Part shown: one piece after another, positions 1 through 5,608 of the stretch
Position numbering within the stretch: position 1 is the stretch's first letter
How the letters are laid out: each line of letters begins with the position of its first letter
Source of the DNA: Eubacteriales Family XIII. Incertae Sedis bacterium
Lineage (GTDB): Bacteria > Bacillota > Clostridia > Peptostreptococcales > Anaerovoracaceae
DNA: 6,486 nucleotides
Direction of reading: 5' to 3'
Assembly: GCA_031254995.1 (NCBI GenBank)
Contig: JAIRTJ010000128.1
Location: 1 to 6,486, forward strand
The notes under the pieces: generated by a model
What the model was told of the DNA's origin: nothing
What the model saw: only the letters and a program-made list of their open reading frames with translations
The model's database searches: none
Position numbers and translations under genes: made by a program

Positions 1-1145
1 GAATCCTTCGCGGCCTTGTATCGTTTTCGCTCGTTCAGTACGCCGCCTTTGGCGTAGCGCGATTGGTTCGCGATGACGGTATTGTCTTTTACGGATAATA
101 TGCCGAATACGCCGCTCGACCTGCGTTCTTCCGTCAGCAGGGCGATATGGCTTTGCTTGACATGCGGAACATTGTCGTTTGCGACGCGCTTTCCGTTTTT
201 CAAGATCATGCCCGAAACCGTGCGTCGCAACCCGAAGATCGCCTCGACCAGCTCTGTGCGCTGCGCTCCGACGAGTCCGCCGATGCCCAAGATCTCGCCC
301 TTTCGCAGGGCGAAACTCACATCGCGAAAAGATCGTTCCGCAGCGGCCGTCAGATTTTTCACCTCCAATACGGTTTCGGAATCCGTCGGCACGTAATCCT
401 TTGGCGGAAAACGATGGGAGAGATCGCGTCCGACCATCCTATTGATGATCAGATCCGTCGTCAATTCCGACGAGTGCCACGTGCCGACGCTCTGTCCGTC
501 GCGCATGATCGTCACCTCGTCCGAGATCCTGAGTATCTCTTCCATTTTGTGCGATATGTAGATGATGGCGCAACCTTCTTCCCGCAGGCTCCGTATGATC
601 TTGAACAAATGTTCGACCTCCGTATCGCTGAGGGATGATGTCGGCTCGTCCATAATGATGATCTTTGCTTGATAACTGATCGCCTTCGCTACCTCCACCA
701 ATTGCAGTGAGGCGGCCGGCAACTTCCCCGCCAAGATCGTCGGGGAGATCGAGAGTCCGACCCGTTCCAACAGTTTTTTCGTATCCTGTTCTGTTTTCTT
801 GTGGTCGACGGCGCAGAGTTTCATGGGAAAGCGACCGAGCCAGATGTTTTCCGTAACGGGACGGAAGCGTATGGGATGGAGTTCCTGATGTATCATCGAG
901 ATACCGAGATCCAGAGCCTGTTTGGACGAGTTGATCGAAACGGGGACGCCGTCCAACAGTATCTCGCCTTCGTCCTCATGATATATGCCGAACAGGCATT
1001 TCATGAGGGTGGATTTCCCCGCTCCGTTTTCGCCCATCAGCGCATGTACGCTGCCTGCGCGAACATTCAAATTAACCTTGTCGAGCGCGACGACGCCCGG
1101 AAAGGTCTTCGTGATCTCTTTCATTCGGAGAATGTACTCGCTCAT
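1..1145 (-). CDS. mglA: Galactose/methylgalactoside-type sugar ABC transporter ATP-binding protein MglA (3' end outside window)
   Basis: Cytoplasmic ATPase that powers sugar import together with the binding protein encoded upstream and an unseen permease. Read from the ATG at 1145, 381 codons are present of a family length near 500. First nucleotide-binding domain: Walker A GENGAGKST (residues 38-46), Q-loop Q87, signature region LPAAS (142-146), Walker B IIIMDEPTSS (162-171), switch histidine H199 in YISHKMEE. Second domain: starts near residue 260, with GEILGIGGLVGAQRTEL (283-299) replacing Walker A and TEERRSSG (338-345). The degenerate signature and degenerate second Walker A are usual for the MglA/RbsA class. 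MRDGQ and MVGRDL are close to my memory of E. coli MglA. The start is supported by AAGGAAGG eight bases upstream; M8 would be a poorer choice. RbsA or XylG is the alternative, but the adjacent MglB-like protein favours MglA. Confidence 0.93.
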   Translation of the reverse strand, partial: MSEYILRMKEITKTFPGVVALDKVNLNVRAGSVHALMGENGAGKSTLMKCLFGIYHEDEGEILLDGVPVSINSSKQALDLGISMIHQELHPIRFRPVTENIWLGRFPMKLCAVDHKKTEQDTKKLLERVGLSISPTILAGKLPAASLQLVEVAKAISYQAKIIIMDEPTSSLSDTEVEHLFKIIRSLREEGCAIIYISHKMEEILRISDEVTIMRDGQSVGTWHSSELTTDLIINRMVGRDLSHRFPPKDYVPTDSETVLEVKNLTAAAERSFRDVSFALRKGEILGIGGLVGAQRTELVEAIFGLRRTVSGMILKNGKRVANDNVPHVKQSHIALLTEERRSSGVFGILSVKDNTVIANQSRYAKGGVLNERKRYKAAKD

Positions 1146-1153
1146 GATGAAAT

Positions 1154-1161
1154 CCTTCCTT
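1154..1161 (-). promoter_or_regulatory. Ribosome binding site of mglA
   Basis: On the minus strand AAGGAAGG lies eight bases before the ATG at 1145. It follows directly on the U-run of the terminator-like stem, so the two elements are almost fused. It decides the start at 1145 over the internal methionine at codon 8. Confidence 0.75.
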
Positions 1162-1183
1162 AAAAAGCCCGATCGGCCCGGGC
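1162..1183 (-). terminator. Intrinsic-terminator-like stem between mglB and mglA
   Basis: Read on the minus strand, GCCCG (1183-1179) pairs with CGGGC (1171-1167) around a seven-base loop and is followed at once by TTTTT (1166-1162). The stem is short, so it may be leaky. As mglA begins only 17 bases later on the same strand, I infer partial termination or attenuation between the binding-protein and ATPase genes rather than a true operon end. Confidence 0.55.
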
Positions 1184-1199
1184 GCAACGCTCGCACACG

Positions 1200-1231
1200 G
1201 GGCGGGACGCCGCAATTGCGGTATCCCACCC
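1200..1231 (-). repeat. Strong stem-loop after mglB
   Basis: The outer arms at 1200-1207 and 1224-1231 pair over 8 positions with one G-U. After a 2x2 internal mismatch, an inner stem CCGC/GCGG closes an AATT loop (1210-1221 is a perfect 12-base palindrome). It has no U-run, so it is not a terminator by itself. A stable hairpin after the binding-protein gene could block 3'-5' decay and stabilise the mglB message, a known arrangement in binding-protein operons; that role here is inferred. Confidence 0.6.
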
Positions 1232-1288
1232 ATGATGCGGCTGCTTGCGGCGGGCCGAATCGATTCTGTTCAAGTGCGTCTGCTATTT

Positions 1289-2362
1289 TTAGAGATAATC
1301 TTGATAGTTGTCCGCCGTTACTTTAACGTAGGGAATCCAGACGTATTTACTGTCTGTGACGGTGTAACCGATCGTAGCTTCATCGATGGCATCGCCATTG
1401 GCAGCCGCGACGGAGATGTTGACCGTGGCGCGACCCTGGTTCACTGCGTCATTCAGAACCGTTCCAAGCAGGGAGCCGTCCTTCATCGCTTCGAGCGCGG
1501 GAGCCGTTGCGTCTACTCCGACGACGGGGATGTACTTGTCCGCATCGCCCTTGTTGTATCCTTCAGCTTTCAACGCTTCGATGGCGCCGAGGCCCATGTC
1601 GTCGTTGTTCGCGAGCACGGCTTCGATCTTGTCAAGTCCGTTGGACGCGATGAAGTTTGTCATGAGGTCGGTGCCTTTGGCCTTGTCCCACATGGCCGTA
1701 TCCGTGCCGAGGTTCTCGACGCCGAATCCCGCGTCTTTAATTGCGGTGATCGAAAATTCCGAACGGAGCGTGGCGTCCTGATGACCCGGCTCTCCTTGCA
1801 ACATGACGTACTGGATTATTCCGTCGCCATTTTTGTCCGCTTCGGGATGCGCCTTGAAGTAATCGACGATGATCTCGCCGGACATCGTGCCGGATTCTTC
1901 CGCTTTCGCGCCCACATACCATACTTTGTCATAGCTCTGCATGACGTCGGCTTCGGGTTCCCTGTTCAGGAATACGATCGGAATGTCAGCGGCCTTCGCC
2001 TTGTCGAGAATCGGACCCGCAGCTGTGCGGTCCACCGCGTTGATCGCGAGCGCGTTCACGCCCTTTGTGATATAGGTGTCGACCTGCTCATTTTGGGTCG
2101 GCTGCTTATTTTGGGAGTCAACGATTTCGAGATCCGCACCGAGTTCGTCGGCGGTCGCCTGCATTTGGTTCCGAACGCCGGTCATGAACGTGTCGTCGAA
2201 CTTGTAGATGCACGAACCCACCAAGACGCTCGCAGCGGCATCGCCGCTGTCGCCGCTATCCGCCGCGTCGTCGCCCTTATCCTTGTTGCCGCAAGCGGAC
2301 AGGGCAAATGACATGGCCATTGCCAACGCGAGCAATACGATCAATAACCTTTTCTTTTTCAT
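1289..2362 (-). CDS. mglB: Galactose/glucose-binding lipoprotein MglB (ABC transporter substrate-binding protein)
   Basis: Membrane-anchored extracellular receptor that binds the sugar and delivers it to the Mgl permease. From ATG 2362 it is 357 aa. Lipoprotein signal: MKKKR, a hydrophobic stretch, then lipobox LSAC with Cys24, followed by an acidic Gly/Ser/Asp-rich linker (25-45). Recalled E. coli MglB sugar contacts have counterparts here: KFDDTF (D57, F59), NREP (133-136), H194/D196/R200, W225, ANND (251-254), GVDA with D284, LNDA with N304. The calcium loop is kept as DKNGDGIIQ (176-184) with E247 as the distal ligand. Galactose or glucose is therefore the likely ligand. An ATG at 2386 would add eight residues, but AAGGAGG five bases before 2362 and the lipoprotein-type N terminus favour the shorter form. 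It ends in TAA, with mglA 143 bases downstream. Confidence 0.94.
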   Translation of the reverse strand: MKKKRLLIVLLALAMAMSFALSACGNKDKGDDAADSGDSGDAAASVLVGSCIYKFDDTFMTGVRNQMQATADELGADLEIVDSQNKQPTQNEQVDTYITKGVNALAINAVDRTAAGPILDKAKAADIPIVFLNREPEADVMQSYDKVWYVGAKAEESGTMSGEIIVDYFKAHPEADKNGDGIIQYVMLQGEPGHQDATLRSEFSITAIKDAGFGVENLGTDTAMWDKAKGTDLMTNFIASNGLDKIEAVLANNDDMGLGAIEALKAEGYNKGDADKYIPVVGVDATAPALEAMKDGSLLGTVLNDAVNQGRATVNISVAAANGDAIDEATIGYTVTDSKYVWIPYVKVTADNYQDYL

Positions 2363-2367
2363 AACTT

Positions 2368-2374
2368 CCTCCTT
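2368..2374 (-). promoter_or_regulatory. Ribosome binding site of mglB
   Basis: A perfect AAGGAGG on the minus strand, five bases before the ATG at 2362. It overlaps the coding part of the longer in-frame possibility (ATG at 2386), which has no comparable site, and so fixes the start at 2362. Confidence 0.85.
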
Positions 2375-2421
2375 CATTGGACACAAAACGCATATCGTCT
2401 AAAGCCGGATTTAACCGGTGG

Positions 2422-2436
2422 TTCGATATTATCGAA
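2422..2436. promoter_or_regulatory. Perfect palindrome before mglB, possible operator
   Basis: TTCGATATTATCGAA is a perfect 7+1+7 inverted repeat, about 60 bases upstream of the mglB start. On the minus strand it contains GATAAT, which is five of six to a -10 box, although no convincing -35 lies 16-18 bases before it. A symmetric site overlapping a possible -10 is a typical repressor position. The cognate regulator cannot be named. Confidence 0.45.
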
Positions 2437-2442
2437 GAGGGA

Positions 2443-2465
2443 GGAATAATTCCATAGAATATTCT
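2443..2465. repeat. Two further short palindromes upstream of mglB
   Basis: GGAATAATTCC (2443-2453, 5-base arms) and AGAATATTCT (2456-2465, perfect 10-base palindrome) lie next to each other in the gap between xdhC and mglB. Together with the palindrome at 2422-2436 they make an AT-rich, symmetric cluster. They could be protein binding sites or parts of a weak transcript fold. No U-run follows, so I do not call a terminator for xdhC. Confidence 0.35.
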
Positions 2466-2488
2466 GCGGAAATTCTCGAATATCTTAT

Positions 2489-3517
2489 TTAAACAGAAAA
2501 TGGGGTTTCGATCAGAACTCTCATCGTACCGCCGCAGACCATGCCGTCGTCTTCGGCGGAGTCCCGCATATCAACGGTCACGACCTCATAGCCTCCGCTT
2601 CTGATGACGATCCTCGCCCGGTTCATCACGTCGGATTCGGCGCAACCGCCGCCGATGGTGTTGACGGTCCGACCCTCGTATGTCATGGCCATCTTCGCGC
2701 CCGTCGCTCGCGGTACGGAGCCTTCGGTCGAAAGAATCGTGATCAGGGCGTCCGCTTCGTCGCCGTGCCGCGCCAACCATTCGACGATCTCGACATCGGA
2801 GCTTCGCCCCTCCGCCGCGCCGAGTTCCAAGCGCTTTACGCGGATGACCTCGCTCAGGATGGATACGGCTATCTCCGCCGGCGTCACGGCGCCGATGCGC
2901 AGACCGATGGGCGTATGCACCCGCGCGAGGGCTTCGCGCTCAAATCCGCGCTCCTCCAACTGCTTCAGCACGATGGATACGCGTCGCTTCGAACCGATCA
3001 TGCCGATGTAGGCCGGCATTGCGCCGCTCAAGACGCCCTCCAGACATTCGGTGTCGTGTTTGTGTCCTCTCGTCACGATGACGATGCAGTCCGTTTCACG
3101 CACTTCAATCCTGTCGAATACGCGCTTGAAATCGTCGCATATCACCTCCTCCGCGTCGGGAAAGCGCTCCGAATTCGCAAACATGGGTCGGTCGTCGAAT
3201 ACGACGATCCGAAAATCGGTCAGTTTTGCCATCTTCGTCAAGGCAAGCGCTATATGTCCGCAACCGAGAATGATCATGCGCGATCTCGGCAGGTAATGCT
3301 CGACTACGGCGAGTCCGTTTTCTCGCTCCGAGCAACTGACCGGACCGCTTTTGGCGAAAGAACCGTCCTCCGTGAGATGTCGCAAGAGCTCCCACGCCTC
3401 GGGGTCGTCCTCTCCGTACACGGTCTTTGCGATGCTTTTCTCGTCGCACTCGGTGAGCATGGCCGCCCGAAACCCGTTTTGCAATCGGTCGAGCAAGTCT
3501 TTATAGATTTCTTCCAT
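2489..3517 (-). CDS. xdhC: XdhC/CoxI family molybdoenzyme maturation protein, Rossmann domain first
   Basis: XdhC proteins bind molybdenum cofactor and help insert the sulfurated form into xanthine dehydrogenase-type hydroxylases; this role is family knowledge. From ATG 3517 it has 342 aa. Residues 1-75 are a poorly conserved segment ending in VVEHYLP. A Rossmann-type XdhC domain follows: GCGHIA (85-90), FDDR (107-110), TRGHKHD (149-155), IGMIGSKRR (171-179) and HTPIGLRIGAVTPAEIAVSI (201-220). The XdhC/CoxI domain is C-terminal: GSVPRATGAKM (266-276), GGGCAE (289-294), CGG (328-330). This order is the reverse of the classic XdhC layout, but I recall it from clostridial proteins. The upstream ATG at 3550 would add 11 residues; GGAGG ten bases before 3517 and the MEEIYKDLL start favour the shorter form. 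No hydroxylase subunit is in the window. Confidence 0.87.
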   Translation of the reverse strand: MEEIYKDLLDRLQNGFRAAMLTECDEKSIAKTVYGEDDPEAWELLRHLTEDGSFAKSGPVSCSERENGLAVVEHYLPRSRMIILGCGHIALALTKMAKLTDFRIVVFDDRPMFANSERFPDAEEVICDDFKRVFDRIEVRETDCIVIVTRGHKHDTECLEGVLSGAMPAYIGMIGSKRRVSIVLKQLEERGFEREALARVHTPIGLRIGAVTPAEIAVSILSEVIRVKRLELGAAEGRSSDVEIVEWLARHGDEADALITILSTEGSVPRATGAKMAMTYEGRTVNTIGGGCAESDVMNRARIVIRSGGYEVVTVDMRDSAEDDGMVCGGTMRVLIETPFSV

Positions 3518-3527
3518 TTTATGCTGT

Positions 3528-3532
3528 CCTCC
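3528..3532 (-). promoter_or_regulatory. Ribosome binding site of xdhC
   Basis: GGAGG on the minus strand lies ten bases before the ATG at 3517, a slightly long but workable gap. It falls inside the reading frame of the longer candidate starting at 3550, which has no good site of its own and would leave a leader of only about ten bases after the predicted promoter. Confidence 0.6.
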
Positions 3533-3565
3533 GCACATACAGCTCCGCATCGGCGTCTTGCTTTC

Positions 3566-3574
3566 ATTATATCA
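3566..3574 (-). promoter_or_regulatory. Extended -10 promoter of xdhC
   Basis: On the minus strand TGATATAAT is a perfect TATAAT with the TGn extension, ending about 50 bases before the xdhC start. No -35 hexamer is recognisable at 16-18 bases, which extended -10 promoters can tolerate. Transcription would begin near 3559, giving a leader of about 40 bases. Confidence 0.55.
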
Positions 3575-3669
3575 TAGGCTCAATGGGAGAGGCGATGACT
3601 GCCGCAAATTGGAAAATATTACCATAAATCGCGTTGACGTCTGTTGTTTCGCCAATTGGGGCCGACGCC

Positions 3670-3698
3670 TTGATTTGCGCGCGAAATTGTGTTTGAAT
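3670..3698 (+). promoter_or_regulatory. Possible promoter of the beta-CASP protein gene
   Basis: TTGATT (3670-3675), a 17-base spacer and TTGAAT (3693-3698) match the housekeeping hexamers at four of six positions each. The leader would be about 95 bases. It is the best candidate I see in the 283-base divergent gap between the xdhC and beta-CASP starts. That gap otherwise holds only an 8-base palindrome CCAATTGG at 3652-3659 and no reading frame above about 15 codons that looks real. Confidence 0.3.
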
Positions 3699-3786
3699 AT
3701 TCGTATGAGAAAACGGCTCTCGACATGTCCTTGATTTTTCGAGGGAAGACGCGGAGAATGGCTTGCGCGCGTGCGCGAAACGAAGC

Positions 3787-3793
3787 GGGGAGG
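3787..3793 (+). promoter_or_regulatory. Ribosome binding site of the beta-CASP protein gene
   Basis: GGGGAGG lies seven bases before the ATG at 3801. It supports that start, as does the immediate appearance of the first beta strand and the G-A-A-x-x-V-T-G-S motif at residues 7-15. Confidence 0.75.
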
Positions 3794-3800
3794 TCTGTGA

Positions 3801-5465
3801 ATGAAGATTAAATTTTGCGGCGCTGCGACGGGCGTCACCGGTTCCTGTCACTTGGTTACGGCGGGGGAATCGTCTGATTCGGGGCCGACGCGCGTACTTT
3901 TGGACTGCGGGCAATTTCAGGGAGGAAGCGCCCAAGAGGCGCAGAATTACGAGCCTTTCCCATTTGAGCCATCCGAGATCGACATGGTGATTTTGAGCCA
4001 CGTTCACATCGATCATTGCGGACGCCTGCCGTTGCTCGTAAAGCGCGGTTTTTCGGGGAGCATCTACTGCACGGACGCCTCGGCGGATTTGCTCACGGTC
4101 ATGTTGCGCGACAGCGCCTACATCCACGAGAAGGAAGCCGAATGGAAAAATCGCAAGGCTCAGAGAGCCGGTCGGCCGACGACGGAACCGCTGTACACGA
4201 TGAAGGATGTCGAAACGGCGCTGAAACAGGTCGTTCCCGTTCTGTACAATCAACTCGTCGAACCGATACCCGGCGTGAAATTCGTGCTCAACGACGCCGG
4301 CCACATCATCGGTTCGGCCATTGTCGAGCTGTGGACGACGGAAGGCGAGGACGTATCCAAGTTGGTTTTTTCGGGCGATCTGGGCGTGGCGAATCGTCCC
4401 ATGTTGCGCGATCCCGTCATCATCAAGAAAGCCGATTTCGTGATCATGGAAAGCACTTACGGCAATCGTCTGCATGAGGACAACGAAGAGAGCATTCGGA
4501 AACTTGCGGATATCCTGTTTGAAACCGCAGGCGCGGGGGGCGTCGTCGTGATCCCGGCCTTCGCGGTGGGACGAACGCAGGAATTGATCTACGAGCTGAA
4601 CGAATTCTGCGAGTACAACGATGATTACAGGAAAAGACTCGGACACGTCACCGTGTACATCGACAGTCCCATGGCGACGGCGGCCACGGAGGTTTTTCGC
4701 CGCAACGCGCAGGTCTTTGACGACGAGTTCAAGAAGAAGATCTTGTCCGGCGACGATCCTCTGGACTTCGTAAATCTCCGGTTCACAAAGAGCACCGAGG
4801 AGTCCAAATCTCTGAATGAGAACGACGACCCCAAGGTCATCATCTCCGCGAGCGGCATGTGCGAGGCAGGGCGCATACGTCACCATCTGAAACACCGACT
4901 CTGGGATCCGCGCGCGGCTGTCGTCTTCGTGGGATATCAAGGCGAGGGAACCTTGGGACGGCGACTCATCGACGGCGCGAAGACGGTCACGCTGTTCGGC
5001 GAGGAGATAAGCGTCAATGCGAAGATATACAATTTGGAAGGGTTTTCGGCGCATGCGGACAGGAACGGGCTGTTGGCGTGGGCGAACGGATTTCGGACGC
5101 GCCCCGCGGCGTTCTTCCTCGTTCACGGGGAGTCGCAGGCCAAGAAGGATCTCGCCGCGGACATCGAAAACGTCACGGGCGTCCGCGCCGTCGCTGTGGA
5201 GTCCGTCAGCGAATACGATCTCGCAAAGACCTCGGTCACGCGAGAATCGCAGGCGACCGGAGAGGTTATGGATACGGAGGACATCGAGCGGTTGAGACTT
5301 CGCATCGCGGATATGCGGGATTCTCTCGACAACGTTCTTTATTATTCGAGATTGGCCTTGTCCGAACAAAACGATCCGACCGTCGTGACCGACATCAACA
5401 ATCGATTGCAAACGCTCGAAAAGGACATCTTCGCGCTTGCCTCGGCCGTAAAGGATCAAAACTGA
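3801..5465 (+). CDS. Metallo-beta-lactamase fold, beta-CASP RNA-processing nuclease family protein (YSH1/CPSF73-like)
   Basis: Probable zinc-dependent cytoplasmic ribonuclease, 554 aa, resembling T. thermophilus TTHA0252 as I recall it. Metallo-beta-lactamase motifs: SHVHIDHCG gives H67, H69, D71 and H72; DAGHIIGSA gives H168; SGDLG gives D193; and VHGE gives H442. Beta-CASP motifs: A is E217 in MESTYG, B lies in SASGMCEAGRIRHH (349-362), C is H418 in GFSAHAD. The beta-CASP domain spans roughly 220-400, followed by the RMMBL segment with EEISVNAKIYNLEGFSAHAD. All metal ligands are present, so it should be active. Beyond about residue 488 a charged helical tail with leucine spacing (LRLRIADMRDSL, LQTLEKDIFAL) could form a coiled coil. 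No KH domain is seen. It is transcribed divergently from xdhC, and its RNA substrate is unknown. It is not an antibiotic-hydrolysing lactamase. Confidence 0.93.
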   Translation: MKIKFCGAATGVTGSCHLVTAGESSDSGPTRVLLDCGQFQGGSAQEAQNYEPFPFEPSEIDMVILSHVHIDHCGRLPLLVKRGFSGSIYCTDASADLLTVMLRDSAYIHEKEAEWKNRKAQRAGRPTTEPLYTMKDVETALKQVVPVLYNQLVEPIPGVKFVLNDAGHIIGSAIVELWTTEGEDVSKLVFSGDLGVANRPMLRDPVIIKKADFVIMESTYGNRLHEDNEESIRKLADILFETAGAGGVVVIPAFAVGRTQELIYELNEFCEYNDDYRKRLGHVTVYIDSPMATAATEVFRRNAQVFDDEFKKKILSGDDPLDFVNLRFTKSTEESKSLNENDDPKVIISASGMCEAGRIRHHLKHRLWDPRAAVVFVGYQGEGTLGRRLIDGAKTVTLFGEEISVNAKIYNLEGFSAHADRNGLLAWANGFRTRPAAFFLVHGESQAKKDLAADIENVTGVRAVAVESVSEYDLAKTSVTRESQATGEVMDTEDIERLRLRIADMRDSLDNVLYYSRLALSEQNDPTVVTDINNRLQTLEKDIFALASAVKDQN

Positions 5466-5496
5466 CGCAATTATTTATTCTCCGTGAGTAAAACCG

Positions 5497-5525
5497 TGGA
5501 AATAATCGGTTCATTTTGATATAAT
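5497..5525 (+). promoter_or_regulatory. Promoter of the sigma-54 activator gene
   Basis: TGATATAAT (5517-5525) is a perfect extended -10, and TGGAAA (5497-5502) at a 17-base spacing matches the -35 consensus at four of six. The start would be near 5532. No GG-N10-GC sigma-54 element is present, so the activator gene itself appears to use housekeeping sigma. Confidence 0.65.
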
Positions 5526-5534
5526 GAGCCTGAT

Positions 5535-5566
5535 CTCCGGAAGCGTTTGTTTTGCCGCTTTCGGAG
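5535..5566 (+). promoter_or_regulatory. Leader hairpin of the sigma-54 activator mRNA
   Basis: CTCCGGAAGCG (5535-5545) pairs with CGCTTTCGGAG (5556-5566): eleven pairs including one G-U, around a ten-base U-rich loop. It starts about three bases after the predicted transcription start. The left arm CTCCG is also complementary to CGGAG at 5599-5603, which overlaps the ribosome binding site, so two folds are possible. Stability or translational control is inferred. Confidence 0.5.
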
Positions 5567-5599
5567 CGGTGCGGTCGCGCGCGAAAGCGTCCGGTTATC

Positions 5600-5604
5600 G
5601 GAGG
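5600..5604 (+). promoter_or_regulatory. Ribosome binding site of the sigma-54 activator gene
   Basis: GGAGG lies four bases before the ATG at 5609, a slightly short gap. It overlaps the right arm of a small TCCG/CGGA hairpin (5590-5602), which could limit access. Confidence 0.65.
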
Positions 5605-5608
5605 AAGA

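Noticed and set aside
147..638. Plus-strand frames at 73-396, 147-638 and 801-1163
   Set aside because: All lie opposite mglA, whose Walker, signature and switch motifs read continuously on the minus strand.
1232..2311. A 359-codon open frame on the plus strand
   Set aside because: Antisense to mglB; no family resemblance and no ribosome binding site, while the opposite strand has complete MglB ligand residues.
2405..2418. CCGG-N6-CCGG as terminator of xdhC on the minus strand
   Set aside because: Only four base pairs, with a short CTTT after it; too weak to call.
2765..3577. A 270-codon open frame on the plus strand
   Set aside because: Antisense to xdhC, low-complexity composition, no domain recognised.
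3755..3775. Possible sigma-54 promoter (TGGC followed by TGC) before the beta-CASP gene
   Set aside because: The spacing between GG and GC is eleven rather than ten, and the second element lacks the TTGCA match.
3567..5459. A 630-codon open frame on the minus strand, longer than the gene opposite it
   Set aside because: It lies exactly antisense to the beta-CASP gene, whose motifs are unmistakable. The translation is rich in Arg, His and Asp with no recognisable domain, as expected from the complement of a GC-rich gene.
5470..5506. ATTATTT/AAATAAT inverted repeat as terminator of the beta-CASP gene
   Set aside because: The arms are AT-only, 23 bases apart, and no U-run follows; I see no convincing terminator there.
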